Source: Ancylothrix sp036704045
GTDB taxonomy: Bacteria > Cyanobacteriota > Cyanobacteriia > Cyanobacteriales > Oscillatoriaceae
NCBI GenBank assembly: GCA_036704045.1
Contig: DATNQM010000014.1
Location: 109,305-173,304 of the forward strand
Length of the DNA stretch: 64,000 bases
Direction: 5' to 3'
Shown here: positions 17,711-26,868 of the stretch, in pieces
Layout of the letters: each line of letters begins with the position of its first letter
Numbering within the stretch: the first letter of the stretch is position 1
Program-made: the position numbers and the translations under genes
The notes under the pieces: generated by a model
Database searches by the model: none
Told to the model about the DNA's origin: nothing
Seen by the model: only the letters and a program-made list of their open reading frames with translations

Positions 17711-17737
17711 AAACCCGCTTTGATATAAAACGGGTTT
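17711..17737 (-). terminator. Terminator of the lipoprotein gene
   Basis: AAACCCG (17711-17717) pairs with CGGGTTT (17731-17737) just beyond the lipoprotein stop on the minus strand. The T-run is weak. Confidence 0.55.
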
Positions 17738-17761
17738 GTTAAATTTATAAAGGAAAATAAT

Positions 17762-18373
17762 TTACTTGGCCGGAGACATTCCTTGCTTGGCGCGGGGAGT
17801 GTTGTTGAGGTTCATGTCTGCATTAACCGGCGGTTGTTTGGCAGGGTTGTAAGATTCAGTTTCAATGCCATCTTTGATAAATTTAGAGGCATCTTTAAAC
17901 ACAGCGCCGGTTCGTTCTAACAGTTTGGCATCTCCATCGTTACGATTAAATACCGGCTGGCCTGTGGCTTGACTTTGCCCAGGAACTTCTAGCAGGCTTT
18001 GGTCGCCGCCTAAATCTTTGGGATATTTATCTGTTTCTAGGGGGCCAGAACCAGGATACAACAGTTCGTCGTTGTTACGATTGAGGTTAGAAGCAATGCT
18101 GTTGTTTGTGGATGCTTGAGCACGTTCTTTTGCTGATTTGCCTTGAGTGTTGACGCGGATATCGTTTTTCATTCTTTGATCGGTATAACCATCACCACCT
18201 CCTTTGTGAGGGTTATTCATTCCACCGGCTTGTACGGGGGGATTTTCTGGTCGTGCACCTGTCGTTGTACCGGGGTTGCAAGCTGTAGTAGTAAATAACA
18301 ACAGGCCGGCAAACAGAAGACTTATTACTTTACTGAGGCCCAGTTTTTTAAAAAATGTAGTGATTTGTTTCAC
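17762..18373 (-). CDS. Putative lipoprotein related to the secreted LEA-like protein
   Basis: A 203-residue protein with a lipoprotein signal: hydrophobic ISLLFAGLLLFTTTAC, with the lipobox Cys near residue 32. The mature chain carries RPENPPV...GGMNN...GDGYTDQR followed by a stretch rich in Asn, Ser and Gln. This parallels RPEVP...GGMNDYADTDPR in the secreted protein at 16479-17222, and both begin MKQ. The C-terminal half has no recognised domain. Both genes face left and are separated by 540 bp, so they are probably separate transcription units. Confidence 0.65.
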   Translation of the reverse strand: MKQITTFFKKLGLSKVISLLFAGLLLFTTTACNPGTTTGARPENPPVQAGGMNNPHKGGGDGYTDQRMKNDIRVNTQGKSAKERAQASTNNSIASNLNRNNDELLYPGSGPLETDKYPKDLGGDQSLLEVPGQSQATGQPVFNRNDGDAKLLERTGAVFKDASKFIKDGIETESYNPAKQPPVNADMNLNNTPRAKQGMSPAK

Positions 18374-19094
18374 AGGGGTTTTTTCCTTTTTTGAGTAACA
18401 ATAAGTTAAGTTTAAAGAGATGAATGGGCTATTTTACTCTCACTGTAGTGTTATCTTTTGTTCTTTTTTTTAGGTAAATTTATCTAACTTTAGAGTGATT
18501 GGTTTGTTGCCAAAATGTAATTTTTTTTATTCGATTTTTGTTTAGGAGACGGGCGGCAACTATTTGGAAATTTGAGTATAGTATTTGTCAATAGATAAAA
18601 AGTCGCTTTTGGCTGCTGAGCTATTGCTAGTGGTCATCTTGGCCGCTCGATTCCTTTGTTTTTACCTTAATTTATCCTTTTTTGTGTAGAGTTATTTTGC
18701 GCTTTATTTAATTTTAAAAATGCTTTTTTTTATAGCTTTTAAGTACCTTTATATCCGGTCGCAAATCCAAATTAGGCTAAAATTAGTTAAACAAAAATTG
18801 AGTTTATCAAGATAAAAGTTTTAAATAAATAGGGGCCGTAACCATTTTTTTGATGACCAGTTCGACAGACAGCTAAAATTTTTCAACAAGGTGTCATACT
18901 CAGCCTACTATCGGTTAGGTTTACGCCCTTCCTAAAAATGGACAGTGGTAGGGAATAGAAATTTGTAGACCCACAGAAACATCTCTACCTAAAGATAGAT
19001 GTAGCAGATGCCTCAAGAGACATATAACTTTATCAAGTGCGAGTTACCAAAAAATTTTTGGTTCGTGCGGAAAAGGGGATTATAAAAAAATGCG
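18374..19094. other. Long spacer without ORFs, possibly carrying a structured RNA
   Basis: No credible coding region. Between about 18840 and 19094 there are several short complementary segments, including AGCCTA/TTAGGT near 18902 and CCAAAAA/TTTTTGG near 19047. The stretch ends in the strong inverted repeat at 19095-19134, so an RNA gene is possible. It matches no RNA family I can name. Confidence 0.3.
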
Positions 19095-19134
19095 GTAATG
19101 AGTTAAAGGTCAGGGATCGGCTCTAACTCATTAC
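19095..19134. terminator. Eleven-base-pair perfect hairpin, terminator-like
   Basis: GTAATGAGTTA (19095-19105) pairs exactly with TAACTCATTAC (19124-19134). A broken T-run TTATTACTTTTT follows on the plus strand. No protein gene precedes it on that strand. It also lies just beyond the 3' end of the hydrolase remnant on the minus strand. Confidence 0.5.
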
Positions 19135-19165
19135 TTATTACTTTTTGGGGCTAAAAAACGTCAGG

Positions 19166-19449
19166 CTAGATATTGCGAGTTTCGTCGGCGACTTTAGGAC
19201 AAGCAGAGTTATTAGCCCCCAGCAAAGTCGAAGGAATATTTTTAAGATAACGTCCAAAAAACGCCGCTGTATAATTCCGGGTAATCTCCAGAGAACGTTT
19301 GCCATCAATATAGCCGGTATCGGTTAAAAAGCCTAAATTAGAAGAATTAAGGGAAATTAGGGGCAATAATACAGGCCGGTCAGAAAAATCGTTGTCTTCA
19401 GTGCCGGTTACTGTAAATTGATTTGTCCGGGTGTGACAAAATGCTGTAG
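19166..19449 (-). pseudogene. C-terminal remnant of a probable alpha/beta-hydrolase
   Basis: The minus-strand frame reads about 90 protein-like residues (FTVTGTEDNDFSDRPVLLP, then TDTGYIDGKRSLEITRNYTA and AFFGRYLK) up to the stop at 19166. Upstream it runs into an in-frame TAG near 19455, and no start, signal or nucleophile elbow can be found. The style resembles the C-terminal end of cyanobacterial PAF-acetylhydrolase-type or dienelactone-type hydrolases, but this is recalled similarity. Best read as a truncated gene. Confidence 0.5.
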
Positions 19450-19677
19450 GGCTGTGCTAAAGAAGGGGGTTAGCAACATCTGGGGTTTGTGTTTAGGTAA
19501 AATTTTTGACTAAATAAAGAGTTTATTTCTAGCATCTGTCTAAAGGTAGATTTTCTGATATCCTAATTTTTTTAGGGTCTGGTTTTTTGCTGAATTATGT
19601 TATCTACAGGTAGTTTGGCTTAACCAGAGTTATCTAAAAAATTTTTATGATTAATTTTGTAGCATACAGAGGTAAAT

Positions 19678-20634
19678 TTGCGTCAGTTTTTATCCGAAAT
19701 TCAGTTGATTTTGTCACGGGTTAAGCCTTATTTGCGGTGGTTTTTTTTAGGGGGAACGTTATTTTTTTTGGGGAAGGCGGTTAAGGATAATTGGCAAGAA
19801 GTAGGGCAAATTCGCATTACTGGGATGGGCTGGGGAGTGTTTGGTTTGGCGTTGTTGGTGACGCTGATGGCGCATTTTTGGTCTGCTTGGGTTTGGGTGA
19901 GAATTTTGGTTTCTTTCCAGCAGCCGGTGTCGGCAAAATGGGGAATGGGTGTTTATTTAAAAACAAATGTTGCTAAGTATTTGCCTGGGAATATTTGGCA
20001 TTTTTATGGGCGAATTCTGGCGATGAGGGAAACGGGAGTTTCTGCGGGTGTGGCTGTTTTGAGTGTGTTGATAGAACCGGTTTTGATGGCGGCGGCGGCT
20101 TTTTTTGTTAGTTTCATGGGCTTAATGTTTGTGGAGGTTTCTAAGTTAGGTTTTTGGGGTTTGGGTAAGGTTATTTTTGGTTTAGGGGTTTTTGGTATTT
20201 TGGTTGGTTTACACCCGATATTTTTAAATGGTTTTCTGAGGTTGTTAGGCCGGTTAAAGCAAAAAAGTTTGGGGAAAACTCAAGGGGATGGGGGTATTTT
20301 TGAGGTAAAAGCTTATCCGCTGGGTTTATTAATGGGAGAAATGGGGTTTGTGTTATTGCGGGGTTTGGGTTTTGTTTTGGCGGTTTGGGCAATTTTTCCC
20401 GATCTGGATATTTCTAAAGTTCCAATGCTGTTGGGAGGGTTTAGTTTGGCTTGGTTATTGGGTTTGGTGGTGCCAGGTGCACCGGGGGGGATTGGAATTT
20501 TTGAGGCTACAGCGGTAGTTTTATTAAGCGGCTTTTTTGGTAGCGGGACAATTTTAAGTGCGGTGGCTTTTTATCGGTTAATTAGTGTTTTAGCGGAAAC
20601 TTTGGGTTGGGGATTGGCTATTTTTCTGCTTTGA
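19678..20634 (+). CDS. Lysylphosphatidylglycerol-synthase-type (UPF0104) membrane protein
   Basis: A 318-residue polytopic membrane protein with about eight transmembrane segments. The motif KYLPGNIWHFYGR near residue 100 and the conserved VPGAPGGIGIFEA near 265 mark the UPF0104/LPG-synthase membrane-domain (AglD-like) family. No aminoacyl-transfer domain is attached, so it is the flippase-like part only. The start is TTG at 19678 with AGAGGT six bases upstream. It converges on the next gene, 24 bp away. Confidence 0.8.
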   Translation: MRQFLSEIQLILSRVKPYLRWFFLGGTLFFLGKAVKDNWQEVGQIRITGMGWGVFGLALLVTLMAHFWSAWVWVRILVSFQQPVSAKWGMGVYLKTNVAKYLPGNIWHFYGRILAMRETGVSAGVAVLSVLIEPVLMAAAAFFVSFMGLMFVEVSKLGFWGLGKVIFGLGVFGILVGLHPIFLNGFLRLLGRLKQKSLGKTQGDGGIFEVKAYPLGLLMGEMGFVLLRGLGFVLAVWAIFPDLDISKVPMLLGGFSLAWLLGLVVPGAPGGIGIFEATAVVLLSGFFGSGTILSAVAFYRLISVLAETLGWGLAIFLL

Positions 20635-20658
20635 TTTTTTTGCTTGTCTTTGAAATTA

Positions 20659-22224
20659 TCAAATTTGCCTCGCTGGGATATCAATTTCTCCAAAGGGGTT
20701 GGATATTTCTGATTCTGCTTCAATTCTATTCATCATTTCTATTTCTTCGGGTGTTAAGTTGTTGCTATCGCTGTTTGTGTCGGTGGATAAGTCTTCTGAT
20801 GTATGGTTTGAGTTGGGGTTAAATGAATCCTCTGGGATGGTGATATCTTGATTGTTAGTAGCTTCTATTTTTTCCTCTTCTTCTTCTTTAATTGTTAATT
20901 GGGAAAAAATTCGATAACTATCTAAGTTTAAAGGGGTTTGGGTGCCATTTTTGTCTTCCATTTTTAGTAAGTTATAGCGAACATTATCATCATAAATAAC
21001 AAAGGTGATTTTTAAGATTTCCAGAAAGTTTATCACCCACTGACATTCGGCTTCAGGATAATCCATATAATACTGAATTAAAGCTGCCAGACAAGCTTCT
21101 AAATGAGGTCTAACCGGCTTACAAATCATCGTTACTTTGAGTAAAATAATCACTAAAGTTAACGGGTGTCCTTGGGACAAAAGTAAGACAAATAAAGACG
21201 AGGGACTATTTTGGTTTTCTGTTGTTAAAAACTCCACCACTCGCTTACAAGTTCGCAGCATTAAAGCATCTGTAAGACTTTCATCGTGGTAATCTTCATA
21301 CAGAGGCTTAAGTTTTTTAGATAATTTAATTTTTAGCGCTTCAATACACTCTTTTGTTTCTACTGAATAAATTAAATATTTCTGCAAACTTTGTTTGAAA
21401 TCTTGATATCTCAATTCTAGGGTTTGCTGGATAAAAATATTCGCCAAGTTAGTATAGCTAAACTGTCCCCGTTTAGCCACAATAAGTTTAATTAACTGCA
21501 AAACTTCATCGCCTAAACTGGAAGGATTTTTAGGGACGTCTGTAGGTTCTGAAGAACCTACACTAAGCATTTTAGGATAAATAGGTGAGTTAGAGCGTGC
21601 AGTGTACATGGCCAAATCAAATTTAAATCTTTCTTTAATTTGCTGGGCTCTAATTTTTGCGGCTTCTCGGTGTTCTGGAGAGTTTTTGAAATTGGTATAT
21701 TGCTGAATTAATAAATAAGAAGTATATCTTTCACTCCAGTGGGCATCTTCTGGACTATCATACCGAGAAATAAAAAGCTTTAAATCTTCATAATCTTGGC
21801 TTTTACTAAAGTTTAAAACCCATTCTCTGAGTTGGTTTAAGGTTTGGGAGGCGGTATAAGTTTCAATGGCTGGATCAACCAAGACTTCTTGGACTAATTT
21901 TTGAATAGCTTGGTGCTTTCTTGCACCGGCCCAGTTATTGACTAAAATATAACAGGAACGTTTTAAAGTATTAATAAATTCTTCTTGCTCATTGGTAATA
22001 ATAATATCATACAAAGCCTGAATAATCTCAGGATTGCCGGTGGTAACATGATGAATAAATAATTTTTTAAATTCCAATAAAACATCTTCGGGATTGTCTT
22101 GTTTGACAATCTCTAACCAAAAGCGAAAGATTTTTTCTTGGGCTTTAGAGATGGTTTTTTTTCGCTCTTCTACTTGTACCACTGTGTCTGTCTGGAGAGT
22201 GGTGTATCCCCGAGGTCTTGCCAT
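20659..22224 (-). CDS. Conserved cyanobacterial-type hypothetical protein (521 aa)
   Basis: Predicted soluble, mostly alpha-helical protein with an acidic tail (EEEEEKIEA...EDLSTDTNSDSNN). The start at 22224 (MARPRGYTTL) is preferred over 22302 because GGGGGAG lies upstream and the extra 26 residues look non-coding. Residues 20-330 look like a helical repeat (HEAT/TPR-like) scaffold. No catalytic motif or known family recognised. Confidence 0.65.
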   Translation of the reverse strand: MARPRGYTTLQTDTVVQVEERKKTISKAQEKIFRFWLEIVKQDNPEDVLLEFKKLFIHHVTTGNPEIIQALYDIIITNEQEEFINTLKRSCYILVNNWAGARKHQAIQKLVQEVLVDPAIETYTASQTLNQLREWVLNFSKSQDYEDLKLFISRYDSPEDAHWSERYTSYLLIQQYTNFKNSPEHREAAKIRAQQIKERFKFDLAMYTARSNSPIYPKMLSVGSSEPTDVPKNPSSLGDEVLQLIKLIVAKRGQFSYTNLANIFIQQTLELRYQDFKQSLQKYLIYSVETKECIEALKIKLSKKLKPLYEDYHDESLTDALMLRTCKRVVEFLTTENQNSPSSLFVLLLSQGHPLTLVIILLKVTMICKPVRPHLEACLAALIQYYMDYPEAECQWVINFLEILKITFVIYDDNVRYNLLKMEDKNGTQTPLNLDSYRIFSQLTIKEEEEEKIEATNNQDITIPEDSFNPNSNHTSEDLSTDTNSDSNNLTPEEIEMMNRIEAESEISNPFGEIDIPARQI

Positions 22225-22617
22225 TGGTAGATTCTCCCCCGTAAATGCTTTGCTTGAATCAGTAAACTTTATGAATACTGTTCTTCTTGCCTTGCCGGTC
22301 ATTGGGTAAGTCTGGTAAAAGACACTTTCTCAAGCCTGATATAGAGTTGAGAAGCGAGTTATCTTTGACCCTCCTGCTGGTGGGTAAAAAATTTAATATC
22401 CTTCTGCATCAAGTATATTGATTTTTTTTGTTTAACCACAGATGCAGATTGCAAACTTTTTTGACCACCTCCGTCAACTCGTAATTATTAGAGATGAATT
22501 CGGCTAGTTATATCATAAACCTGATTTTGTGTCTTTTTAGTGATGAAAGACGTAGCAAAACGTGATTCTTTTTAAAGGATAGGGTGATACAGATCACGTT
22601 AGCTACTTTATTCAGTC
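22225..22617. other. Spacer between the 521-aa protein gene and the TauE permease gene
   Basis: No gene. It contains an imperfect ACCC/GGGT hairpin near 22369 without a T-run, and the promoter region of the leftward gene at 22224. Confidence 0.35.
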
Positions 22618-23358
22618 TTACCAAAAAGCAAACAATTCTCGCTGCGACCATACCATTAAAACACCGGCCAGAGCCATCATCGCTAACACGACTTGGCGAA
22701 ACTGATGTTCACTGATTTTATTCAAAACAAATTTACCTAATAAATTCGCAGGAAAAGCTGCTAAACCAATCACTAAACCGTAACCTAAAGCTTCTGGAGA
22801 CAACACACCCAAAGCTGAGTAGGCGATAAGTTTGGCGATGTGAACAACGACAACATGAGTTGATTTTGTAGCAATCATTTCTTCTTTGAGCAAGCCATAG
22901 TTAAGATAAAGTGGATTCATTACCGGTCCGCTGCTACCAATCAACCCTGAAACAAAGGCATACAAAAAACCAATCGGCAAAAATTGCCACGCTTTTACCG
23001 TAAAAGTTCGTTCTTTTTTACTCAGCCAAAAGCTAAAAACCGTCACAATCAAAAAAATTCCAATCAAAAGTTGCAGCCATTCGAGATACAGAAGACTCAA
23101 GCTATAAGCACCTAAAACTGCGCCAACTAAAGCCCCAGGAAAATACCACCTACTGACCGACCAGTTGATATATTTCCAAAACATCAAAATTCGCTGACAG
23201 TTACCGATTAACATTCCGATGGTAATTGTTGGTGCAACGGATTTCGTTCCCAACAGAAAACTTGTCAGCGGAATTAAAATTATCGGGCTGCCACCACCGG
23301 CTACCGCACTGATTGACCAAGCCACAAAGCTGACTAGCCCTAAGTAAATGATGCTCAT
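22618..23358 (-). CDS. TauE/SafE-family sulfite/anion permease
   Basis: About 246 residues with seven to eight transmembrane helices in the two-fold TauE/SafE arrangement: SISAVAGGGSPIILIPL in the first half, SGLIGSSGPVMNPLYLNYG in the second. These are the paired conserved loops of the family, which exports sulfite or other organosulfur anions. The ATG at 23358 (MSIIYLGL) begins right at the first helix; 23373 is an alternative. Substrate not predictable. Confidence 0.82.
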   Translation of the reverse strand: MSIIYLGLVSFVAWSISAVAGGGSPIILIPLTSFLLGTKSVAPTITIGMLIGNCQRILMFWKYINWSVSRWYFPGALVGAVLGAYSLSLLYLEWLQLLIGIFLIVTVFSFWLSKKERTFTVKAWQFLPIGFLYAFVSGLIGSSGPVMNPLYLNYGLLKEEMIATKSTHVVVVHIAKLIAYSALGVLSPEALGYGLVIGLAAFPANLLGKFVLNKISEHQFRQVVLAMMALAGVLMVWSQRELFAFW

Positions 23359-24100
23359 CTGGCAGGTGTACAAAGGTTAAAATTATAAGCGTTCTTCTAT
23401 TCTGTCACTTCGGTTCACTTTCTCGGAGAGTTTGGCTTTCTGAGGTTTGCTGATCTCGCTTGTTTCGTTACTTTGACTGCCCAAAATTTTCCATCCAAAC
23501 AACCAGATTACTAATCTGCGTTAATCTCTGCTTAAAAGTTAAACTTCTAAAAAATTAGAATAAAAAATTTTCTGTAAATTTAATTTTTAAAATTTACTTT
23601 TGTTTGCCTTTACTATATTTATGCTTTTTTGTCAATATGAGTATTTTTACTTAGATTTTAAACTCGTGAGAGACAAAGGCTTAAGCGAACTAATTTCGAT
23701 TGAAGGGCTAACGTATTTTTAAGGGTTTTGGGCGTTAAAAAGTCTGAAATGGACTTTTTCCTTTTTTTAGACAAAAAATATAGAAGTTTACCATTACAAA
23801 TTATGTAACTATGAAGCACATAATTTGTCAATACCTTATTCTCTCGTTGGAGTAATTGAGAATTATTTTTAATAAACTGAGAAAATTTTGAGTGCTTTCA
23901 TAGAAAAATTAGATAAAAGTTAGCCTAACTTAAAAGTTAAACTTATCAAATCTACTTTTAAACTAGGGTTTGTCTGCTTTGTAGAGAAAAATAAAGATCG
24001 AGAGGTTTGGGGGGGATGAAACGAGAGAGAAAAAGAAAAAAAGGAGAGTTTTTTGAGTTTTGGTTGATAACATTGAAAAGCGAAAAATAAAAAGGTTTTT
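23359..24100. other. Long spacer upstream of the sensor kinase, with an unexplained terminator
   Basis: No ORF of note. It is flanked by divergent genes, yet it contains a rightward Rho-independent terminator at 23737-23768. The AT-rich stretch 23770-24090 presumably holds the histidine kinase promoter. Confidence 0.4.
23737..23768 (+). terminator. Rightward terminator with no annotated gene in front
   Basis: AAAAAGTC (23737-23744) pairs with GACTTTTT (23752-23759) around the 7-nt loop TGAAATG, followed by CCTTTTTTT. No plus-strand protein gene precedes it, so it may end a small RNA from the 23400-23740 interval. Confidence 0.6.
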
Positions 24101-25465
24101 ATGTTTCAAACAACACGCAGACGTTTAGCTCTTTGGTACACAATCGTCACGGCTGTACTACTTTTATTATTTGCCACCGGCGTATATTTATATGTCCGAA
24201 GCACTTTGATTGAAAGGGTAGACGACACCTTAAACCATGTTGTAGAAGTGGTAGAACGTTCCCTGGTTATTGAACCGGTAAATGGGGGAAAGGGAGAAGA
24301 AGCAAAACTGAGAATAAATATAGAAGCAAGTTTTCGAGACAATACCCAAACGTTAGAAGATGATCACATAGACTTAGAATGGTTTAGCCCCACCGGCGAT
24401 TTATTGTGGACAACTTTAGCGGTTGCCGGTATCAGCGAACTATATCCAAATCGGGCAGGAAAAACCGTAGAACTTCCCAACGGACAACTGTTGAGACAAG
24501 TCACAGAAAGAATAGAAATTAACCGGCAAGTATTAGGATATTTAAGAGTGAGTCATCCTTGGTTTGAAGTCACAAAACCTAGTCGGCAATTAATTGCAGA
24601 CCTCAGTATTGGGATTAGTTTAATGGTGATTTCGGTAGCTTTTATTGGATGGTTATTATCTGGTTTAGCGATGGAGCCGGTGAGAGAATCGTACCAAAGA
24701 CTAAAACAATTTACTGCCGATGCTTCCCATGAACTAAGAAACCCAATTGCGATTATTCAAACTAACGTTCAAGTTGCCTTATCTGATCCAGAAATAGACA
24801 GCCAAAACCGGCAACAATGGCAAATCATTGAAAGGCTGACACGAAGATTAGGTAGACTAGTAGACGACTTATTATTTTTAGCCAGACAAGATAGCGGAAA
24901 TATTAATCAAACGCGGACAGAAGTTCCTCTGGATGCGCTGTTGATGGAAGTGATAGAAGAACAAATGCTCAGCGCCAAGGAAAAAAATATCAATTTATCT
25001 TTGGAAATTAAAGACCCGCCAACACCGATATTATATAAACTAGAAACGGCTAATTTACCTGGAAATGTTTTCACTGTCCAAGGAGATTGGGATCAACTCG
25101 CCAGACTTTTTACGAATTTAGTAAATAATGCTTTGCAGCATACTCCTGGCGGTGGAAAAATCTTGATTGAATTGGAAAGTATCCCCGCCAGAAATAGTAA
25201 TAATTTGTACCTGCATATAAAAATTATAGACACCGGAGCCGGCATTGCCCAAGCCGCCCTTCCCCATTTATTCAATCGTTTTTACCGAGCCGATCCTGCC
25301 CGCAGTAGTAGCACAGCCGGTTCTGGGTTAGGATTAGCGATAGCCGGTGCAATTGTCGAAAATCATCAAGGACAAATTCGCATCGAAAGCCAACTCAAAA
25401 AAGGTACGACTGTTACTGTTATTCTGCCTGGTACTAAATTTGATGAAACGTGGTTAAATCTCTAA
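24101..25465 (+). CDS. Membrane-bound sensor histidine kinase (RppB-like)
   Basis: A 454-residue kinase. TM1 lies at about 10-32 and TM2 at about 165-190, with a 130-residue extracytoplasmic sensor between. There is no obvious full HAMP. HisKA has H210 in FTADASHELRNPI, followed by the N box (FTNLVNNALQHT), G1 (DTGAGI) and G2 (GSGLGLAI). The architecture and length resemble RppB/NrsS-type sensors of cyanobacteria. No response regulator is adjacent, so it is an orphan here; the partner would be elsewhere. Confidence 0.85.
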   Translation: MFQTTRRRLALWYTIVTAVLLLLFATGVYLYVRSTLIERVDDTLNHVVEVVERSLVIEPVNGGKGEEAKLRINIEASFRDNTQTLEDDHIDLEWFSPTGDLLWTTLAVAGISELYPNRAGKTVELPNGQLLRQVTERIEINRQVLGYLRVSHPWFEVTKPSRQLIADLSIGISLMVISVAFIGWLLSGLAMEPVRESYQRLKQFTADASHELRNPIAIIQTNVQVALSDPEIDSQNRQQWQIIERLTRRLGRLVDDLLFLARQDSGNINQTRTEVPLDALLMEVIEEQMLSAKEKNINLSLEIKDPPTPILYKLETANLPGNVFTVQGDWDQLARLFTNLVNNALQHTPGGGKILIELESIPARNSNNLYLHIKIIDTGAGIAQAALPHLFNRFYRADPARSSSTAGSGLGLAIAGAIVENHQGQIRIESQLKKGTTVTVILPGTKFDETWLNL

Positions 25466-25556
25466 CTATTAGGAACTTTGTCTAATTTGATTTTTTGGTG
25501 AGTCTTGAATCTAAATCACAGCAAAGGTTTTCAAATTTTTAATTATCATAAAAAAC

Positions 25557-25587
25557 AAAAACCAGGGTTTTTAAAAACTCTGGTTTT
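25557..25587. terminator. Bidirectional terminator after the sensor kinase
   Basis: AAACCAG-GTTTTT pairs with AAAAAC-CTGGTTT nearly perfectly, with A- and T-rich flanks. It serves the kinase on the plus strand and the small secreted gene on the minus strand. Confidence 0.75.
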
Positions 25588-25637
25588 CAAGGTTTTGAGC
25601 AAATAAAATTTTCTGGATATCTTGGTTAAAAAATTAA

Positions 25638-25904
25638 TTACACCGGCAAGTTATAACTTCCAGTCAACCCCAAACAACTAACACACCGGCATCCCAAATT
25701 ATCACCGGAATGACGAGCACCAACCCAAACGCTGAGTACATTACCCCGAACCAGACTCAGACTCTTGAGAACGGGAACTTTTTTAACAGAAACATCAAGA
25801 CGAAGAGGAGATGCCGGTGTTACCGCAAAAGCCGGTGAAGCGATACCAGCCACCAACAGAGAAAAAACCAAAGCAACCAGCCAAGAAAAAAATGAACGTT
25901 TCAT
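25638..25904 (-). CDS. Small secreted protein with a C-terminal cysteine cluster
   Basis: From the ATG at 25904 (MKRSFFSWLVALVF) the product is 88 residues with a clear signal peptide, cleaved after SPAFA. The mature part of about 60 residues ends in GCRCVSCLGLTGSYNLPV, where three Cys lie within five residues. An upstream start at 25976 would add a second hydrophobic stretch and is less likely. Not recognised; metal binding or disulfide formation in the periplasm is possible. Confidence 0.55.
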   Translation of the reverse strand: MKRSFFSWLVALVFSLLVAGIASPAFAVTPASPLRLDVSVKKVPVLKSLSLVRGNVLSVWVGARHSGDNLGCRCVSCLGLTGSYNLPV

Positions 25905-26016
25905 AATTAATAAACCAAAAAAAACAACAGGGTAATACCAAAATAGAAAGAAAATTCTTAATGATAGTTCCCGCAAGACCCCAGACTATTATTAGGTAAT
26001 ATTATATCGCCAAATG

Positions 26017-26673
26017 CTACTCCTGGGGGTAACGACTCCTTTGCTCAATTAACCAGAGAGCAAAGATTCTTTCAAACTTAAAAGCTTCTTGTTCCATGCG
26101 ATTATTTTTATAAACTTGACCGGCCCGTTCATACTCTTTAAAATACTGATAACCAAACTTATCTAAACTACCCAACTCTTGATACTGACGAACATGAACC
26201 AATTCGTGGGCGAGTAAAATAAGCTGTCGGTCGTCGCGGGGTTTATAGGGGCCACTAATATAAATTTTGTTACCATAAACTTGAGCATTAGACTTGCTGA
26301 CATCGACACGAAAACTGGCAGCCACCCATTCATCGGGAAGAGTTGCATTATAAATCACTTCAACCTGATCTACTAAATCATCAAAATGCGGACGTAGATA
26401 GTATTTTTGCCAATCATCAAGTTTTCTGCTTTTAGTATTATTGGCTGCCATCCACTGTGCGGCTGCTTGGTAACCACCGCTACCCACATTACCCCAAGCT
26501 GACTCAGAAAACTTTTTCGGAACTTTGGAATTAGTAGTGAGGGTAAGGCTTTCGAGGGAGTAATCTTTTTCGACTTCACTGTTTTTATTAGCTAGGGGAT
26601 AGTAAACCCCCAGAACAAAAACAGATAAACTAATTAATGCACTTCCTATTAATATTTTTCGCAATTTTTGCAT
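26017..26673 (-). CDS. Exported DUF4157-like protein with a zinc-protease HExxH motif
   Basis: A 218-residue protein with an N-terminal signal/anchor (ILIGSALISLSVFVLGVYY). The motif LAHELVHVRQYQELG at about 155-170 is an HExxH zinc site typical of the DUF4157/gluzincin-like family. The remainder is rich in aromatic and basic residues. Whether it is an active peptidase is not known. It lies downstream of the sigma-factor-like gene on the same strand, 195 bp away. Confidence 0.7.
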   Translation of the reverse strand: MQKLRKILIGSALISLSVFVLGVYYPLANKNSEVEKDYSLESLTLTTNSKVPKKFSESAWGNVGSGGYQAAAQWMAANNTKSRKLDDWQKYYLRPHFDDLVDQVEVIYNATLPDEWVAASFRVDVSKSNAQVYGNKIYISGPYKPRDDRQLILLAHELVHVRQYQELGSLDKFGYQYFKEYERAGQVYKNNRMEQEAFKFERIFALWLIEQRSRYPQE

Positions 26674-26868
26674 AATCTGACATTTAAAATAATTTCAATT
26701 TACGACCTGATTTTTTTAGAAATCATAATAATTAAAAACCATAGAAAAATTAAAAGTTTATTTTAAAACAAGCCAACTTTTAGAAAATTCAAATAGGCAA
26801 GTAGTTAGCTAAAATTGAATAACTTAAAAAAGGAGGAAGAGAAAAAACTTCCACCTTTCTAGTCTTAC

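Noticed and set aside
18840..19094. tmRNA, RNase P RNA, SRP RNA or 6S RNA
   Set aside because: None of the conserved cores of these RNAs could be found.
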